The notes under the pieces were generated by a model that saw nothing but the letters and a program-made list of their open reading frames with translations, searched no databases and was not told the origin of the DNA. The position numbers and the translations under genes are program-made. Below, piece by piece: positions 45,100-53,826 of a stretch of 64,000 nucleotides of DNA; within the stretch, counting starts at the first letter, position 1, and each line of letters starts with the position of its first letter. Source of the DNA: Agromyces sp. ISL-38 (GTDB lineage: Bacteria > Actinomycetota > Actinomycetes > Actinomycetales > Microbacteriaceae); NCBI RefSeq assembly GCF_018613935.1, contig NZ_JAGGPF010000001.1, positions 186,001 to 250,000 on the forward strand, given 5' to 3'.

Positions 45100-45840
45100 A
45101 TGTCTCGCATTTTCATCACCGGATCCTCAGAAGGTCTCGGCCGAAACGCCGCCCTCGACCTCATCGAGGACGGGCATGAGCTCGTCCTCCACGCCCGCAA
45201 CCCCCACCGGGCCGACGCCCTCAGCGATCTGACCGCGCGCGGTGTTCGAGTCGTCGTCGGAGACCTCGCCCATACCGACGACGTCCGCGCGATCGCAGAA
45301 CAGCTGAACAGCATCGGCCGGATGGACGCCGTCATTCACAACGCCGGCGTCGTCGACGGACCCCCGCTCCTCCCGGTGAACGTCGTCGCACCCTACCTGC
45401 TCACGGCGCTGATCGAGCGTCCGGACCGGCTGGTGTACCTCAGCAGTGGCATGCATCGCGGCGGGCGGGCTGACCTGACCGGCGTCGACTGGTCTGGGAC
45501 CCGAGCCACCAAGACGTACTCCGACTCGAAACTGTTCATCACCGCGTTCACGATGTTCGTCGCCCGCGCCTGGCCTAATACCTTCAGCAACGCCGTCGAC
45601 CCCGGCTGGGTGCCCACTCGCATGGGTGGGCCCGCGGCGTCGGATGACCTCCGGGAAGGCCACCTCACCCAGGCATGGCTGGCCGGAAGCGACGACCCCG
45701 GAGCCGAAGTCACCGGCGGGTACTGGCACCACATGCACCAACAGGCACCCCACCCGGCCACCCTGAACCAAGGCTTTCAGGACGAACTGATCGCACAGCT
45801 CGCCGACCACACCGGCGTCGCCCTCCCGACCACCCGCTGA
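45100..45840 (+). CDS. Short-chain dehydrogenase/reductase
   Basis: 246 residues from ATG 45100, preceded by AAGGAG. Cofactor loop TGSSEGLGR, NAG motif HNAGVV, catalytic Ser in YLSSGMH and YxxxK as YSDSK. It has the conserved-ending GGYWHHMHQQ seen in SDRs of this group. In the same run as the MFS gene, 31 bp away. Confidence 0.9.
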   Translation: MSRIFITGSSEGLGRNAALDLIEDGHELVLHARNPHRADALSDLTARGVRVVVGDLAHTDDVRAIAEQLNSIGRMDAVIHNAGVVDGPPLLPVNVVAPYLLTALIERPDRLVYLSSGMHRGGRADLTGVDWSGTRATKTYSDSKLFITAFTMFVARAWPNTFSNAVDPGWVPTRMGGPAASDDLREGHLTQAWLAGSDDPGAEVTGGYWHHMHQQAPHPATLNQGFQDELIAQLADHTGVALPTTR

Positions 45841-45916
45841 GGCGAACGCCGCGCCATCAAAGCGCTGCTGCAACAGTAGGACCAACCCGTCCACCCACCA
45901 ATGAAAGAGGATCCTC

Positions 45917-46243
45917 ATGACTGACCAGCCCAAGCAGATAGGCGGCGGACGCCGCATGTTCGGCGACTTCGCTCCGAAGCTCGCCGCCCTCACCGACGAC
46001 GTGCTCTTCGAGGACGTCTGGAACCGCCCCGAGCTCTCCGCCCGCGATCGCAGCCTCATCACTGTTGCGGTGCTCGCGGCCGGTGGCGACTTTCCCCAGC
46101 TCGAGTTCCACCTCGGCCGTGCCGTTGAGAACGGCGTGACCCGGGAAGAGCTCATCGAAGCTCTGACTCACGTCACCTTCTATGCGGGCTGGCCCAAGGG
46201 GATGGGTGCGATGGGGATAGCGAAGAAGGTGTTTACCGAATAG
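45917..46243 (+). CDS. Carboxymuconolactone decarboxylase-like protein
   Basis: 108 residues. The AhpD-like fold is indicated by ARDRSLITVAVLAAGG, EFHLGRAVENGVTREELIEA and THVTFYAGWPKGMGAM. The CxxC pair of AhpD peroxidase reductants is absent, so a decarboxylase-like or non-redox role is more likely. Last gene of the TetR-linked run; AGGATCCTC precedes it. Confidence 0.88.
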   Translation: MTDQPKQIGGGRRMFGDFAPKLAALTDDVLFEDVWNRPELSARDRSLITVAVLAAGGDFPQLEFHLGRAVENGVTREELIEALTHVTFYAGWPKGMGAMGIAKKVFTE

Positions 46244-46355
46244 GGACGACCAAGCTCTCCGTCTCGCAGCGGCGCCATCTGCTCGAGCTCCATGACGCCG
46301 GGGAACACACGCAGGAGGAGAGTTCCTGACGGCAGCGGATGCCAAGTGGCGGGGG

Positions 46356-47369
46356 TTACTCGCACCCACAGGACTGACGAATCACCAGGGTCGCCGGCTG
46401 CACGAAGCGCCGGGGGGCATGGACCGACTCCCCGGCGAGGACCTGTTCGACGGCGGTGGCGGCCAGCTCCTGCACCGGTTGCTGCACGACCGTGAGTTGG
46501 GGATTGGTGAACTCTGATTCCTTCGTGCCGTCGAAGGCGACCACTGCGACGTCGCCCGGAACGGAGAGTCCCGACTCGTAGAGTGCGCGGTACAGGCCGA
46601 TGGCCTGCATATCGGAGCTGACGAAGACGGCACTGGGCCGGTTAGGACCGGCGAAGAGTCGAAGGCCGGCCCGGTAGCCGCCCTCGCGGGAGAACGCATC
46701 GCGAGCGATCGGCCCGTCAGGCAGGCCAGCATCTCGAATGGCCTGGAGCCAGGCTGCCTCTCGGAGCTCGATGTCGGCGCCGCCGCTGCCACCGATGATG
46801 AGGCCGATCGTGGTGTGACCGTGGCTGATCAGGTGCTGCACACCCTCGTAGGCTCCCTGGAATGCGTCGACACCGACGCTGTTGAATGTTGGAACCTCGC
46901 GGAACGTGTTCAGGAGAATCATGGGTACCCCGGTGTCGGGAAGGGCTGCGACATCCGGGCGTGCCAAGACGCTCGTGATGATGATGCCGTCGACCTGTCG
47001 TGCTGCCAGGTTGAGGATGTGCTGCCGCTCGACGGTCGCATCGCCCTCACTGTTGGCGAGGATCAGGTCGAAGCCGCGTTTGGCCGCCGCGCCGCCCACG
47101 GCGAGCGCGAATTCCGCCCAGAGCGGGTTGTCGATCTCGGGGAAGATGAACCCGAGGAGCCGTGTGGTTCCTGTTCGGAGGGCTCGAGCGCTGACGTTGG
47201 GACGGTAGCCGAGAACGCGGATCGCGTTGCGGACGCGTTCTGCCGTGGCGGCGGCGACCGGTCGTGGCCCTTCGTTGACGACGTAGCTGACGACAGCGGT
47301 GCTCACTCCGGCATAGCGGGCAACGTCGGCACGCGTGACTCGCTCGTGCGACGATGCACTGTTCGTCAC
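46356..47369 (-). CDS. LacI-family transcriptional regulator
   Basis: 337 residues. HTH VTRADVARYAGVSTAVVSYV, hinge YRPNVSARALRTGTTR, effector domain FIFPEIDNPLWAEFALAVGG, VFVSSDMQAIGLYRAL, and a C-terminal Cys pair (QSCGCE), which is less usual. It lies 15 bp downstream of the oxidoreductase gene on the same strand, so the two form one operon. No transporter adjoins them. Confidence 0.92.
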   Translation of the reverse strand: MTNSASSHERVTRADVARYAGVSTAVVSYVVNEGPRPVAAATAERVRNAIRVLGYRPNVSARALRTGTTRLLGFIFPEIDNPLWAEFALAVGGAAAKRGFDLILANSEGDATVERQHILNLAARQVDGIIITSVLARPDVAALPDTGVPMILLNTFREVPTFNSVGVDAFQGAYEGVQHLISHGHTTIGLIIGGSGGADIELREAAWLQAIRDAGLPDGPIARDAFSREGGYRAGLRLFAGPNRPSAVFVSSDMQAIGLYRALYESGLSVPGDVAVVAFDGTKESEFTNPQLTVVQQPVQELAATAVEQVLAGESVHAPRRFVQPATLVIRQSCGCE

Positions 47370-47384
47370 GGCTTCACAGACCCC

Positions 47385-48617
47385 TCAGCCTCGTTGTCGG
47401 TCGAGTGTATTCGACGCGTCGACCGAGGCGGGGGCATCACCGAAATCGGGGATCTCGAGGCGAGCGCCGCCCTGGAGAGCGGACTGGTGGGCGATGATGC
47501 CGGGCAGCGTGTAGCGGGCCGCCACCCACGCGTTCACTGGAGGGAGGGTGCGGTCGACAACGGCGCGGACGAAGTCGTCGACGAGGAAGTGGTGGCTGCC
47601 TTCGTGTCCGCTCGGGATGCCGTGGTACACCTCGGGGAGTCGATCGACGTCGTGAACCTCGGCGTAGCCCGACACGAACGCTTCCCGCAGTTCTGGGGCG
47701 ACGTTGGCAAGCGAGGGGTCGTCGAGCGACATGGTCGGCTTGGTCGCGATCTTGTCGCTGATGTCGAAGACATCGTGCTTGTCTTGCCAGACGCTGACAG
47801 TGGCGAGCTGCTCGAAACTGGCCTCGGTGCCGAAGTACCGGAACCGGGATTCCCTGATGTGCGAGGGGTAGCCCACGCGCCGCATCTCATTGATGCGCAT
47901 GACGCCGCCGTTGTCGAGCTCGAAGAGGGCGCTGGCGTTCGAGAAGTCGTTGTCGAACTGGCTGATCTCCTTGTCGAAGACTCCGTCGTCGCGGTCGTCT
48001 CGGACTCCGATGCAGCTGACACTCACCGCATGGCCTTGGACGGCGCCCAGCACCCCACCGACCGAGTGAGTGGGGTAGAGCATCGGCGGGTAGCTGGCGG
48101 TCTTCTTCCACTCGGCGCCGCCGCTGTACTGGTAGGCGGAGTAGAAGCCGAGGTCCATGTCGTGGACGTAGTCGCCCTCGGCATAGAAGATGCGGCCGAA
48201 AGCTCCCTCGGCGACCTTCTTCCTCGCGAAGACGGTGGCCGGGTTGTAGTGGCTGGTCTCGCCCATCATGTAGGTCAGGCCGGTCTCGCGTACCGCCTCG
48301 ATGATCGCCGAGATCTCCTCCTGGGAGATGGCCATCGGGACAGCCGAGTACACATGCTTGCCGGCACGAAGCGCCTGGACGACGAGCGGCCCGTGCGTCC
48401 AGCGCTGGGTGAAGAGTGCGATCGCATCGACGTCGGAGGCAAGAAGAGCTTCGAAGTCGGCAACCGTGCCGTCCAGATCTTCGCGATCGACGAGCTCCGT
48501 TGCCCGTTCGGGCAGCAGATCCGTCACGAAGACGGTGCTCACATCGGGGTGCACCTTGAACAGGGTGGCGAACTGGGCGGCGAACTGCCCAGCTCCCACC
48601 ACTCCGATGGAAATCAT
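47385..48617 (-). CDS. Gfo/Idh/MocA-family oxidoreductase
   Basis: 410 residues from ATG 48617 (MISIGVVGAGQFAAQFATLF). Rossmann motif GVVGAGQ; the AGKHVYSAVPMA block replaces the usual EKP motif (Val-Pro instead of Lys-Pro). C-terminal alpha/beta domain with YPPMLYPTHSVGG. Members are NAD-dependent sugar or inositol dehydrogenases or glycosidases of the GH109 type. Because the Lys of EKP is missing, the mechanism may differ. Transcribed with the LacI gene downstream. Confidence 0.85.
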   Translation of the reverse strand: MISIGVVGAGQFAAQFATLFKVHPDVSTVFVTDLLPERATELVDREDLDGTVADFEALLASDVDAIALFTQRWTHGPLVVQALRAGKHVYSAVPMAISQEEISAIIEAVRETGLTYMMGETSHYNPATVFARKKVAEGAFGRIFYAEGDYVHDMDLGFYSAYQYSGGAEWKKTASYPPMLYPTHSVGGVLGAVQGHAVSVSCIGVRDDRDDGVFDKEISQFDNDFSNASALFELDNGGVMRINEMRRVGYPSHIRESRFRYFGTEASFEQLATVSVWQDKHDVFDISDKIATKPTMSLDDPSLANVAPELREAFVSGYAEVHDVDRLPEVYHGIPSGHEGSHHFLVDDFVRAVVDRTLPPVNAWVAARYTLPGIIAHQSALQGGARLEIPDFGDAPASVDASNTLDRQRG

Positions 48618-48843
48618 GTGAAGCCTTTCAGGGAGCAATGCTCATGGGCTCTTCGTCGCAAACTGGAGAGCTGAGCGTCGGTGTGATCGCGAAGTAGAGT
48701 CATCCTGACACGCAAATCTACTCGTGACAACTCGCAGACATCCCCGGCTTTGCTGGGGGGCTGCCAGTGATTCTCAGCACGACGCAACACGCGTAGACTT
48801 TTGCGGAGCGAACCGAAACGGTCAGGTGTGCCCGTAGACGATG

Positions 48844-48858
48844 TACCCCTAGGGGGTA
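48844..48858. promoter_or_regulatory. CsoR-type (metal-sensing) operator
   Basis: TACCCCTAGGGGGTA has the TACCC-N5-GGGTA pattern of CsoR-family operators. It lies 12 bp before the ATG, next to a TATGTT that could be the -10 element, leaving room only for a leaderless transcript. Confidence 0.65.
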
Positions 48859-48870
48859 TATGTTAGCCTC

Positions 48871-49962
48871 ATGAACGCTGCCACCAGCGAATCCCTCATC
48901 CCGCAGAGCACCCTCCCCGAAGACGCCGTCTCCGCGGTGCTCGGCCTCGTCGTCGTCTCGGCGGTGTACGCCGATGGCCGGGCGCACATCATGGGCCTTC
49001 CCGACTCGTTCTTCACACCGTGGCACGCGTTCCTCTACGGCGGACTCGCGCTCCTCGTGCTCTGGCTTGCGGTCATGAGCCTCCGTGCCTCGCGGCGCTC
49101 GGGCTCGCCGCGAATCGTCGTGATTCCCGCCGGCTACGGGTTCGCGACGGTCGGTGCCGCGCTCTTCGCCATCGGCGGCGTCGCAGACATGATCTGGCAC
49201 GTGATCTTCGGTGTCGAGTTCGGGATCGATGCCCTGCTCAGCCCCTCGCACCTGTTGCTGTTCGTCGGCGGCTCGCTGCTGCTGAGCGGCCCGTTCCTCG
49301 CGTTCCGCCGAGGCGAGACCGCGCCACTTGCGGCTCGCATCCCAGCGCTCCTCGCCGTGGTGGGCATCACCGGTGTGGCCGCGTTCGCGCTCACCTTCCT
49401 CTCGGCCTTCGTCACCGACGCTCCCACCATTCCCCTGTCGCACGCGCCCGAGGGAACCGAGCAGCACGTCGTGTCCGAGGGCCTGGCCTCCGCCGGCCTC
49501 GGGAGCTTCATCCTCACCTCCCTGGTGCTCGTGATCCCCGCGATCTCCCTGCTTCGCACCCGAGCCTGGTTCCCGGGCGCACTCACCGTGCTCGTGACTG
49601 CGATTGCGGGAATGGCGTCGGTGCTCACCGGCTTCCAGACGCTGGGGTCGTCCGTCGTCGCCGCCTTCGTCTCCGCCGTTGTGCTCGATCTCGTCGTGGT
49701 GGGATTCCGGCAACGGGCGAGCGAGCGGGCCATGGAGCTGATCGTGGCATCCGCTCTGCCGCTGCTCGTCTGGACCGGTCAGCTCATCGCGATCGCAGCC
49801 CGTCTCGGGCTCGACTGGTCGCCGGCGATGAGCTCGGGCGTCGTACTCATGTCGGCGCTCGTCAGCTTCGCCGTCGTGCTGACGGTCGGTGGCCGGAGCT
49901 TCCGGACGACGAGCACCCAGACTGACGTCACCGAGTCGGCGCCCGCCCCGCCGGCGCGGTGA
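48871..49962 (+). CDS. Polytopic membrane protein under a CsoR-type operator
   Basis: 363 residues, about nine to ten hydrophobic helices. His-bearing segments at helix edges (GLPDSFFTPWHAFLYGG; IWHVIFGVEFGIDALLSPSH; PLSHAPEGTEQHVVSEG) could bind metal. There is no upstream Shine-Dalgarno sequence, fitting a leaderless start. No transporter family is recognised. The operator suggests induction by copper or another CsoR-family signal; that is inference. Confidence 0.7.
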   Translation: MNAATSESLIPQSTLPEDAVSAVLGLVVVSAVYADGRAHIMGLPDSFFTPWHAFLYGGLALLVLWLAVMSLRASRRSGSPRIVVIPAGYGFATVGAALFAIGGVADMIWHVIFGVEFGIDALLSPSHLLLFVGGSLLLSGPFLAFRRGETAPLAARIPALLAVVGITGVAAFALTFLSAFVTDAPTIPLSHAPEGTEQHVVSEGLASAGLGSFILTSLVLVIPAISLLRTRAWFPGALTVLVTAIAGMASVLTGFQTLGSSVVAAFVSAVVLDLVVVGFRQRASERAMELIVASALPLLVWTGQLIAIAARLGLDWSPAMSSGVVLMSALVSFAVVLTVGGRSFRTTSTQTDVTESAPAPPAR

Positions 49963-50110
49963 ACGCCAAGTAGGTACCGAACCGCAGGACCTTCGACTCG
50001 AGAGGAACCCGAGTTCGAGACGGAGCCGACGGGATTCTGATGTCGTCGAGGTAGGGCCCACCGCGGCATCCGCTCGACGACCGCGTCACGCAGACAGCGC
50101 TCTTCAGTCG

Positions 50111-50545
50111 TCACGCGATCACTGAGCTGAGGAGCAGGCTCGTCTCGCTGTTCTGCACGCCGTGAATCGACCGGATCGCGCCGAGCACTCGATCGAAATT
50201 GCCGAGGCTGTCGGTCTGGATCTCGGCCACGAGATCCCAGCTCCCGTTCGTGGTGTGCAGCGAGCGAATCTCGGGGATGCCCCGAAGATGCCGGATCACG
50301 TCGGTCGTGGTTCGCCCCTCGACCTCGATGAGCGCGATCGCCCGCACCGAGTCGAGGTCGTCCTGCTCACGGATCACCGCGGAGAACCCCACGATGACAC
50401 CCGAGGCGATGAGTCGATCGATCCGGCTGTTGACGGTTGCCCGGGTCACGTCGAGTTTGCGGGCGAGGCTGGCGACCGGCTCTCGGCCGTTGGCCCGCAA
50501 GGCCGCCAGGAGATTTCGGTCAAGGTCGTCGAGCGGGAGAGCCAT
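50111..50545 (-). CDS. Lrp/AsnC-family regulator
   Basis: 144 residues from ATG 50545. HTH (LDDLDRNLLAALRANGREPV, DVTRATVNSRIDRLIASGVI) and an RAM ligand domain (AIALIEVEGRTTTDVIRHL, TTNGSWDLVAEIQTDSL). Divergent from ctlX, so probably its regulator, responding to an amino acid such as arginine or ornithine. The intergenic region holds several GCAT/TGCA-rich motifs. Confidence 0.92.
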   Translation of the reverse strand: MALPLDDLDRNLLAALRANGREPVASLARKLDVTRATVNSRIDRLIASGVIVGFSAVIREQDDLDSVRAIALIEVEGRTTTDVIRHLRGIPEIRSLHTTNGSWDLVAEIQTDSLGNFDRVLGAIRSIHGVQNSETSLLLSSVIA

Positions 50546-50664
50546 GCTCAGACCGTATAACAACCGATGCATTTCTGCGCACTCGACTGGGCGAAATGAC
50601 GCATTCAGCGCATTGCCGCTGCATATCGCACACTCGTACGGTGAGAGCAACGAGGAGAGGAGGC

Positions 50665-51633
50665 GTGTCGTTGTCCGTTCAGGCGCCGAGCGCGGTCGTG
50701 CTCATCCGCCCGCACCGATTCAGGCCGAATCCCGAGACGGCCGTCGACAACGCCTTTCAGTCGCTCGACCCCGGCCGCAGCGACGAGGAGATCGCCCAGG
50801 CCGCCTACGACGAGGTGACCGCCGTGGCGGCGGCACTCGAGAGCGCCGGCGTCGGCGTGCATCTCTTCGAGGATCCCGACGGCGGTCGCCCCGACAGCGT
50901 GTTCCCGAACAACTGGTTCTCGACCCACCCCGACGGTCGCGTCGCGACGTATCCGATGTTCACCCCGAATCGCCGAGCCGAGCGACGCTGGGATGTGATC
51001 GAGTTCCTCGAGCGCGAGTACGTCGTCAGCGAGGTGGTGGACTATTCGGGGCTCGAACGCGACGGCATCTTCCTCGAGGGCACCGGGGCGATGGTGCTCG
51101 ACCACGTCAACCGGGTCGCCTACGTGGCGCGATCGCACCGGGCCGACCCGGCCGCACTCGAACGGTTCTGCGCGGACTTCGAGTATCAGCCGATGCTGTT
51201 CGACGCGATCGACGAGCACGGCGTGCCGGTCTATCACACGAACGTGATGATGGCCGTCGCCACTGACTTCGCACTGGTCGGACTCGACCTGATCACGCCC
51301 GCAGAGCGCCGGGACGAGGTCGCGACTCGCTTGGCCGAATCCGGCAAGGAGGTCGTCGCGCTCAGCGGGAGCCAGGTGCACGAGTTCGCCGGCAACGCGA
51401 TCGAGCTTCGTGGTTCGCGAGGGCGGATCCTCGCGATGTCCCGCAGGGCGCAGGCGAGCCTCACCACTGCCCAGCGCGAGATCATCGAGCGGAGCTGTCG
51501 CATCCTCGCCGTCGACGTCGAGACGATCGAACTCGCCGGCGGCTCCATCCGCTGCATGATCGCGGGCATCCACCTCGACCGGCGGCCGAGATCGCTGCGC
51601 CGCATGGACGAGGACTCCCCCCGCGGCTGGTGA
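50665..51633 (+). CDS. ctlX: Citrulline/arginine-modifying hydrolase, CtlX-like
   Basis: 322 residues from GTG 50665, preceded by GAGGAGAGGAGG. Amidinotransferase/dimethylargininase fold: PNNWFSTHPDG, catalytic His191 in YHTNVMMAV, nucleophile Cys297 in GGSIRCMIAGIHL. Family members hydrolyse citrulline or methylated arginine. The divergent Lrp gene supports a role in arginine catabolism. Confidence 0.88.
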   Translation: MSLSVQAPSAVVLIRPHRFRPNPETAVDNAFQSLDPGRSDEEIAQAAYDEVTAVAAALESAGVGVHLFEDPDGGRPDSVFPNNWFSTHPDGRVATYPMFTPNRRAERRWDVIEFLEREYVVSEVVDYSGLERDGIFLEGTGAMVLDHVNRVAYVARSHRADPAALERFCADFEYQPMLFDAIDEHGVPVYHTNVMMAVATDFALVGLDLITPAERRDEVATRLAESGKEVVALSGSQVHEFAGNAIELRGSRGRILAMSRRAQASLTTAQREIIERSCRILAVDVETIELAGGSIRCMIAGIHLDRRPRSLRRMDEDSPRGW

Positions 51634-51660
51634 GACCGACTGGCGTCGCACCGGGCGGGT

Positions 51661-51706
51661 GGTTTCGATATGCATGGGCGTCGCCCGGCGCTACTCGACC
51701 ACCGGG
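51661..51706 (+). repeat. REP-like palindromic element copy
   Basis: GGTTTCGATATGCATGGGCG ... CTACTCGACCACCGGGG, a variant of a dispersed element also present as a double copy at 62605-62676. Its ACTCGACC end supplies the stop codon of the ltrA-like gene. Confidence 0.6.
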
Positions 51707-52890
51707 GCTCGCTGCGCAGCTTCGAGCGCCACCATCGCCGCGAGCACCGCCACCACGATCACCAGCGCCCACACGGCAGGCACCGCGGCCAGCACGGGAA
51801 CGGATGCCGCGAGCACGAGCGCCGCGACGAGCCGGATCCCGGGCCACGGCAGGTCGACCAGGCGGCCGAACAACGCGGTCGCGGACGCAAAGAGGGCGAG
51901 ACCCGCGGCGAGCGCCGAGGCGCCGAACCAACCGAGGGGTTCGGGCGCGCCGATGTGTGTCATCGCCTCCTCCACGCCCAGTGCTGCGAGAATCACGCCC
52001 GCCACGATGACCACGTGCACGTACGTGTACGCGTCGCGAGCGAGCACCACTCGCGCGGCACCGCTCCGGCGCTCGAGGGCAAGTTCCCCGGCCGCCGAGG
52101 CGCGAGCGAAGTACGCCCACCAGAGCAGAATCGAGAGCGTTACGGCGAGGGCCACTCCGATGGTGATCGGGCCGTCGATCGGCTCACGTGCGACGCCCAC
52201 GCCGATCGCGACGATCGACTCGCCGAGCGCGAGGATGACGATGAGTCCGTGCCGTTCCGCCCAGTGCACCGGCGAGTGCAGGCGCCAGCCACCGCCGCCG
52301 CGGGAGCTCGCATACGTGAGGGCGGCGTAGTACAGGAATGCGCCGAGCCAGATCCACGTCTGCGCCGGTCCTCCGACGACGGCGCCGACGATGAGGGCCG
52401 CCGTCGCGGGCGCCATCGCGACAGCTTGTGTCAGCAGCACCTGCCGACGCAGGGCCGCGTCATCGCCGGCCGCCACCATGTACAAGGTCGTGTGGATGAC
52501 ACGCACGAGCGCATAGGCGAGTGCGAGCACGAGCGGAGCGTGCCATCCTCCCGGAAGGTCATGGAACGCCTCGGGAATCGTCAGCGCCGTGACGAACACC
52601 GCGATCATCGCGATGCTCATGCCCACCTGCATGACCCCCTGGTCGGCTGGCGCCTGGTTCGAGAGCCAGCCGTACGACTCCCAGGTCCACCAGAGGAGGC
52701 CGAGCAGGATGAGTGCTTGGAGAATGCCGAGCCCCGAGTGCGTCTCGGCCATGAGCCGGCTCAGCTGGGTGAACGCGAACACGTAGACCAGATCGAAGAA
52801 CAACTCGAACGTCGTGACCCGGTTCGGGGCACTCGCGATGCGTAACCGCGCGGATCGCGTGCGGGAGTGTTCGTCGTGCTCGGCGCTCAT
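51691..52890 (-). CDS. Low-temperature-requirement-A-like membrane protein
   Basis: 399 residues from ATG 52890. LtrA signature VTTFELFFDLVYVFAFTQLS near the N-terminus, about twelve helices, and WTWESYGWLSNQ. The cellular role of this family is unclear. The C-terminus APVVE-stop is encoded by a REP element, so the native end was probably altered by the repeat. Confidence 0.85.
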   Translation of the reverse strand: MSAEHDEHSRTRSARLRIASAPNRVTTFELFFDLVYVFAFTQLSRLMAETHSGLGILQALILLGLLWWTWESYGWLSNQAPADQGVMQVGMSIAMIAVFVTALTIPEAFHDLPGGWHAPLVLALAYALVRVIHTTLYMVAAGDDAALRRQVLLTQAVAMAPATAALIVGAVVGGPAQTWIWLGAFLYYAALTYASSRGGGGWRLHSPVHWAERHGLIVILALGESIVAIGVGVAREPIDGPITIGVALAVTLSILLWWAYFARASAAGELALERRSGAARVVLARDAYTYVHVVIVAGVILAALGVEEAMTHIGAPEPLGWFGASALAAGLALFASATALFGRLVDLPWPGIRLVAALVLAASVPVLAAVPAVWALVIVVAVLAAMVALEAAQRAPVVE

Positions 52891-52991
52891 GCGATCAGCT
52901 TGCACGACGACGAGCCCGGAGCGATACGGACGGCGATCGAGTTCGCCAGGAGCGATCGCGCGGCCGCGCGCGGCCTCTGAAGATCCACACG

Positions 52992-53031
52992 CGAGAACGG
53001 ACCCCCGCCAGTCGGCGAGGGTCCGTTCTCG
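52992..53031 (-). terminator. Strong hairpin terminator of the sigma-factor operon
   Basis: CGAGAACGGACCC and GGGTCCGTTCTCG flank an inner CCGCC/GGCG stem with an AGTC loop. It lies 18 bp downstream of the partner gene stop. Confidence 0.75.
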
Positions 53032-53048
53032 AGTGATTCGGCCGCGGG

Positions 53049-53825
53049 TCAGTGACCCTGCACTCCTGCTCCGGCGTCGACGCCGGCGTCTCCGTCGAGG
53101 TCGACAGCTCCGCCCACCTCGTCGGCGATGTCACCGGCGCCTTCGACGGCCTCGAGGCCCGTCTGTCCGACCTCTTCGGCCGTCTCAAGCCCGGCCTGGG
53201 CCTTCTCGGTGGCCGTTTCAAGGCCGGCCTGGGCCTTGTCGGTGGCGGACTCAAGGCCGGCCTTGACCTTGTCCGTGGCGTTCTCCAGCGCAGCCTCGCG
53301 CTTCACCTCGGCCTTCAGCTGAGCCTCTTCGGACGTCGTGATGCCGAACTCGCTGTTCTCGATACCGGCGTCGCTCACGTGCTCGCCGCCCGGGTGCACC
53401 CCGGTGACCTGCTCGAAGACCACTTGGGCGTCGGTCGGCAACACGCCGGTTGCGCCGGCCGCGCCGACGCCGGTGATGCCCACTGCCGCCGCGGCGCCCG
53501 CGCCGATCGCGATCTTCGCTGCCAGGCCGAGGCCGACAAATCCACTCAAAGACACTCTTCTTCTCCTTGTTCTCGGTGCCGACGCCAGAGGCGCCATCAC
53601 CGATGTCGATGGGGTCATTCCGTCTGCAGAAGCCGAGATCCTCTGCGCTCTCTCGAGGTCGAGGCGAAGCGCCAACTCAGCCGACGGCTGAGGGGGCGAT
53701 CCGAAAGAGGCCTGCCGGAACATCGAAACGGCGTCTGCCACAGCGGCGAGGTCGCGGCGTGCTTCGGGGGTCTCCCCGCGCAGCACGGCCGAAGCCTCGT
53801 CGTCTGTGATCCGGTGGTCTCTCAT
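53049..53825 (-). CDS. Membrane-anchored partner of the ECF sigma factor, with 11-residue repeats
   Basis: 258 residues, start one base after the sigma gene stop. A cytoplasmic N-terminal helical segment (MRDHRITDDEASAVLRGETP) is followed by one membrane helix (about residues 105-130, FVGLGLAAKIAIGAGAAAAV). The extracytoplasmic tail contains four to five tandem 11-residue repeats of the type GLESATDKAQA / GLETATEKAQA and then an acidic Gly/Asp-rich end. The HxxxCxxC zinc motif of common anti-sigma factors is missing. A regulatory partner role is inferred from operon position only. Confidence 0.7.
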   Translation of the reverse strand: MRDHRITDDEASAVLRGETPEARRDLAAVADAVSMFRQASFGSPPQPSAELALRLDLERAQRISASADGMTPSTSVMAPLASAPRTRRRRVSLSGFVGLGLAAKIAIGAGAAAAVGITGVGAAGATGVLPTDAQVVFEQVTGVHPGGEHVSDAGIENSEFGITTSEEAQLKAEVKREAALENATDKVKAGLESATDKAQAGLETATEKAQAGLETAEEVGQTGLEAVEGAGDIADEVGGAVDLDGDAGVDAGAGVQGH

Positions 53826-53826
53826 C

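Noticed and set aside
46815-48674. Plus-strand frame of 619 codons
   Set aside because: It is the antisense shadow of the LacI and Gfo/Idh/MocA genes; no domain signature of its own.
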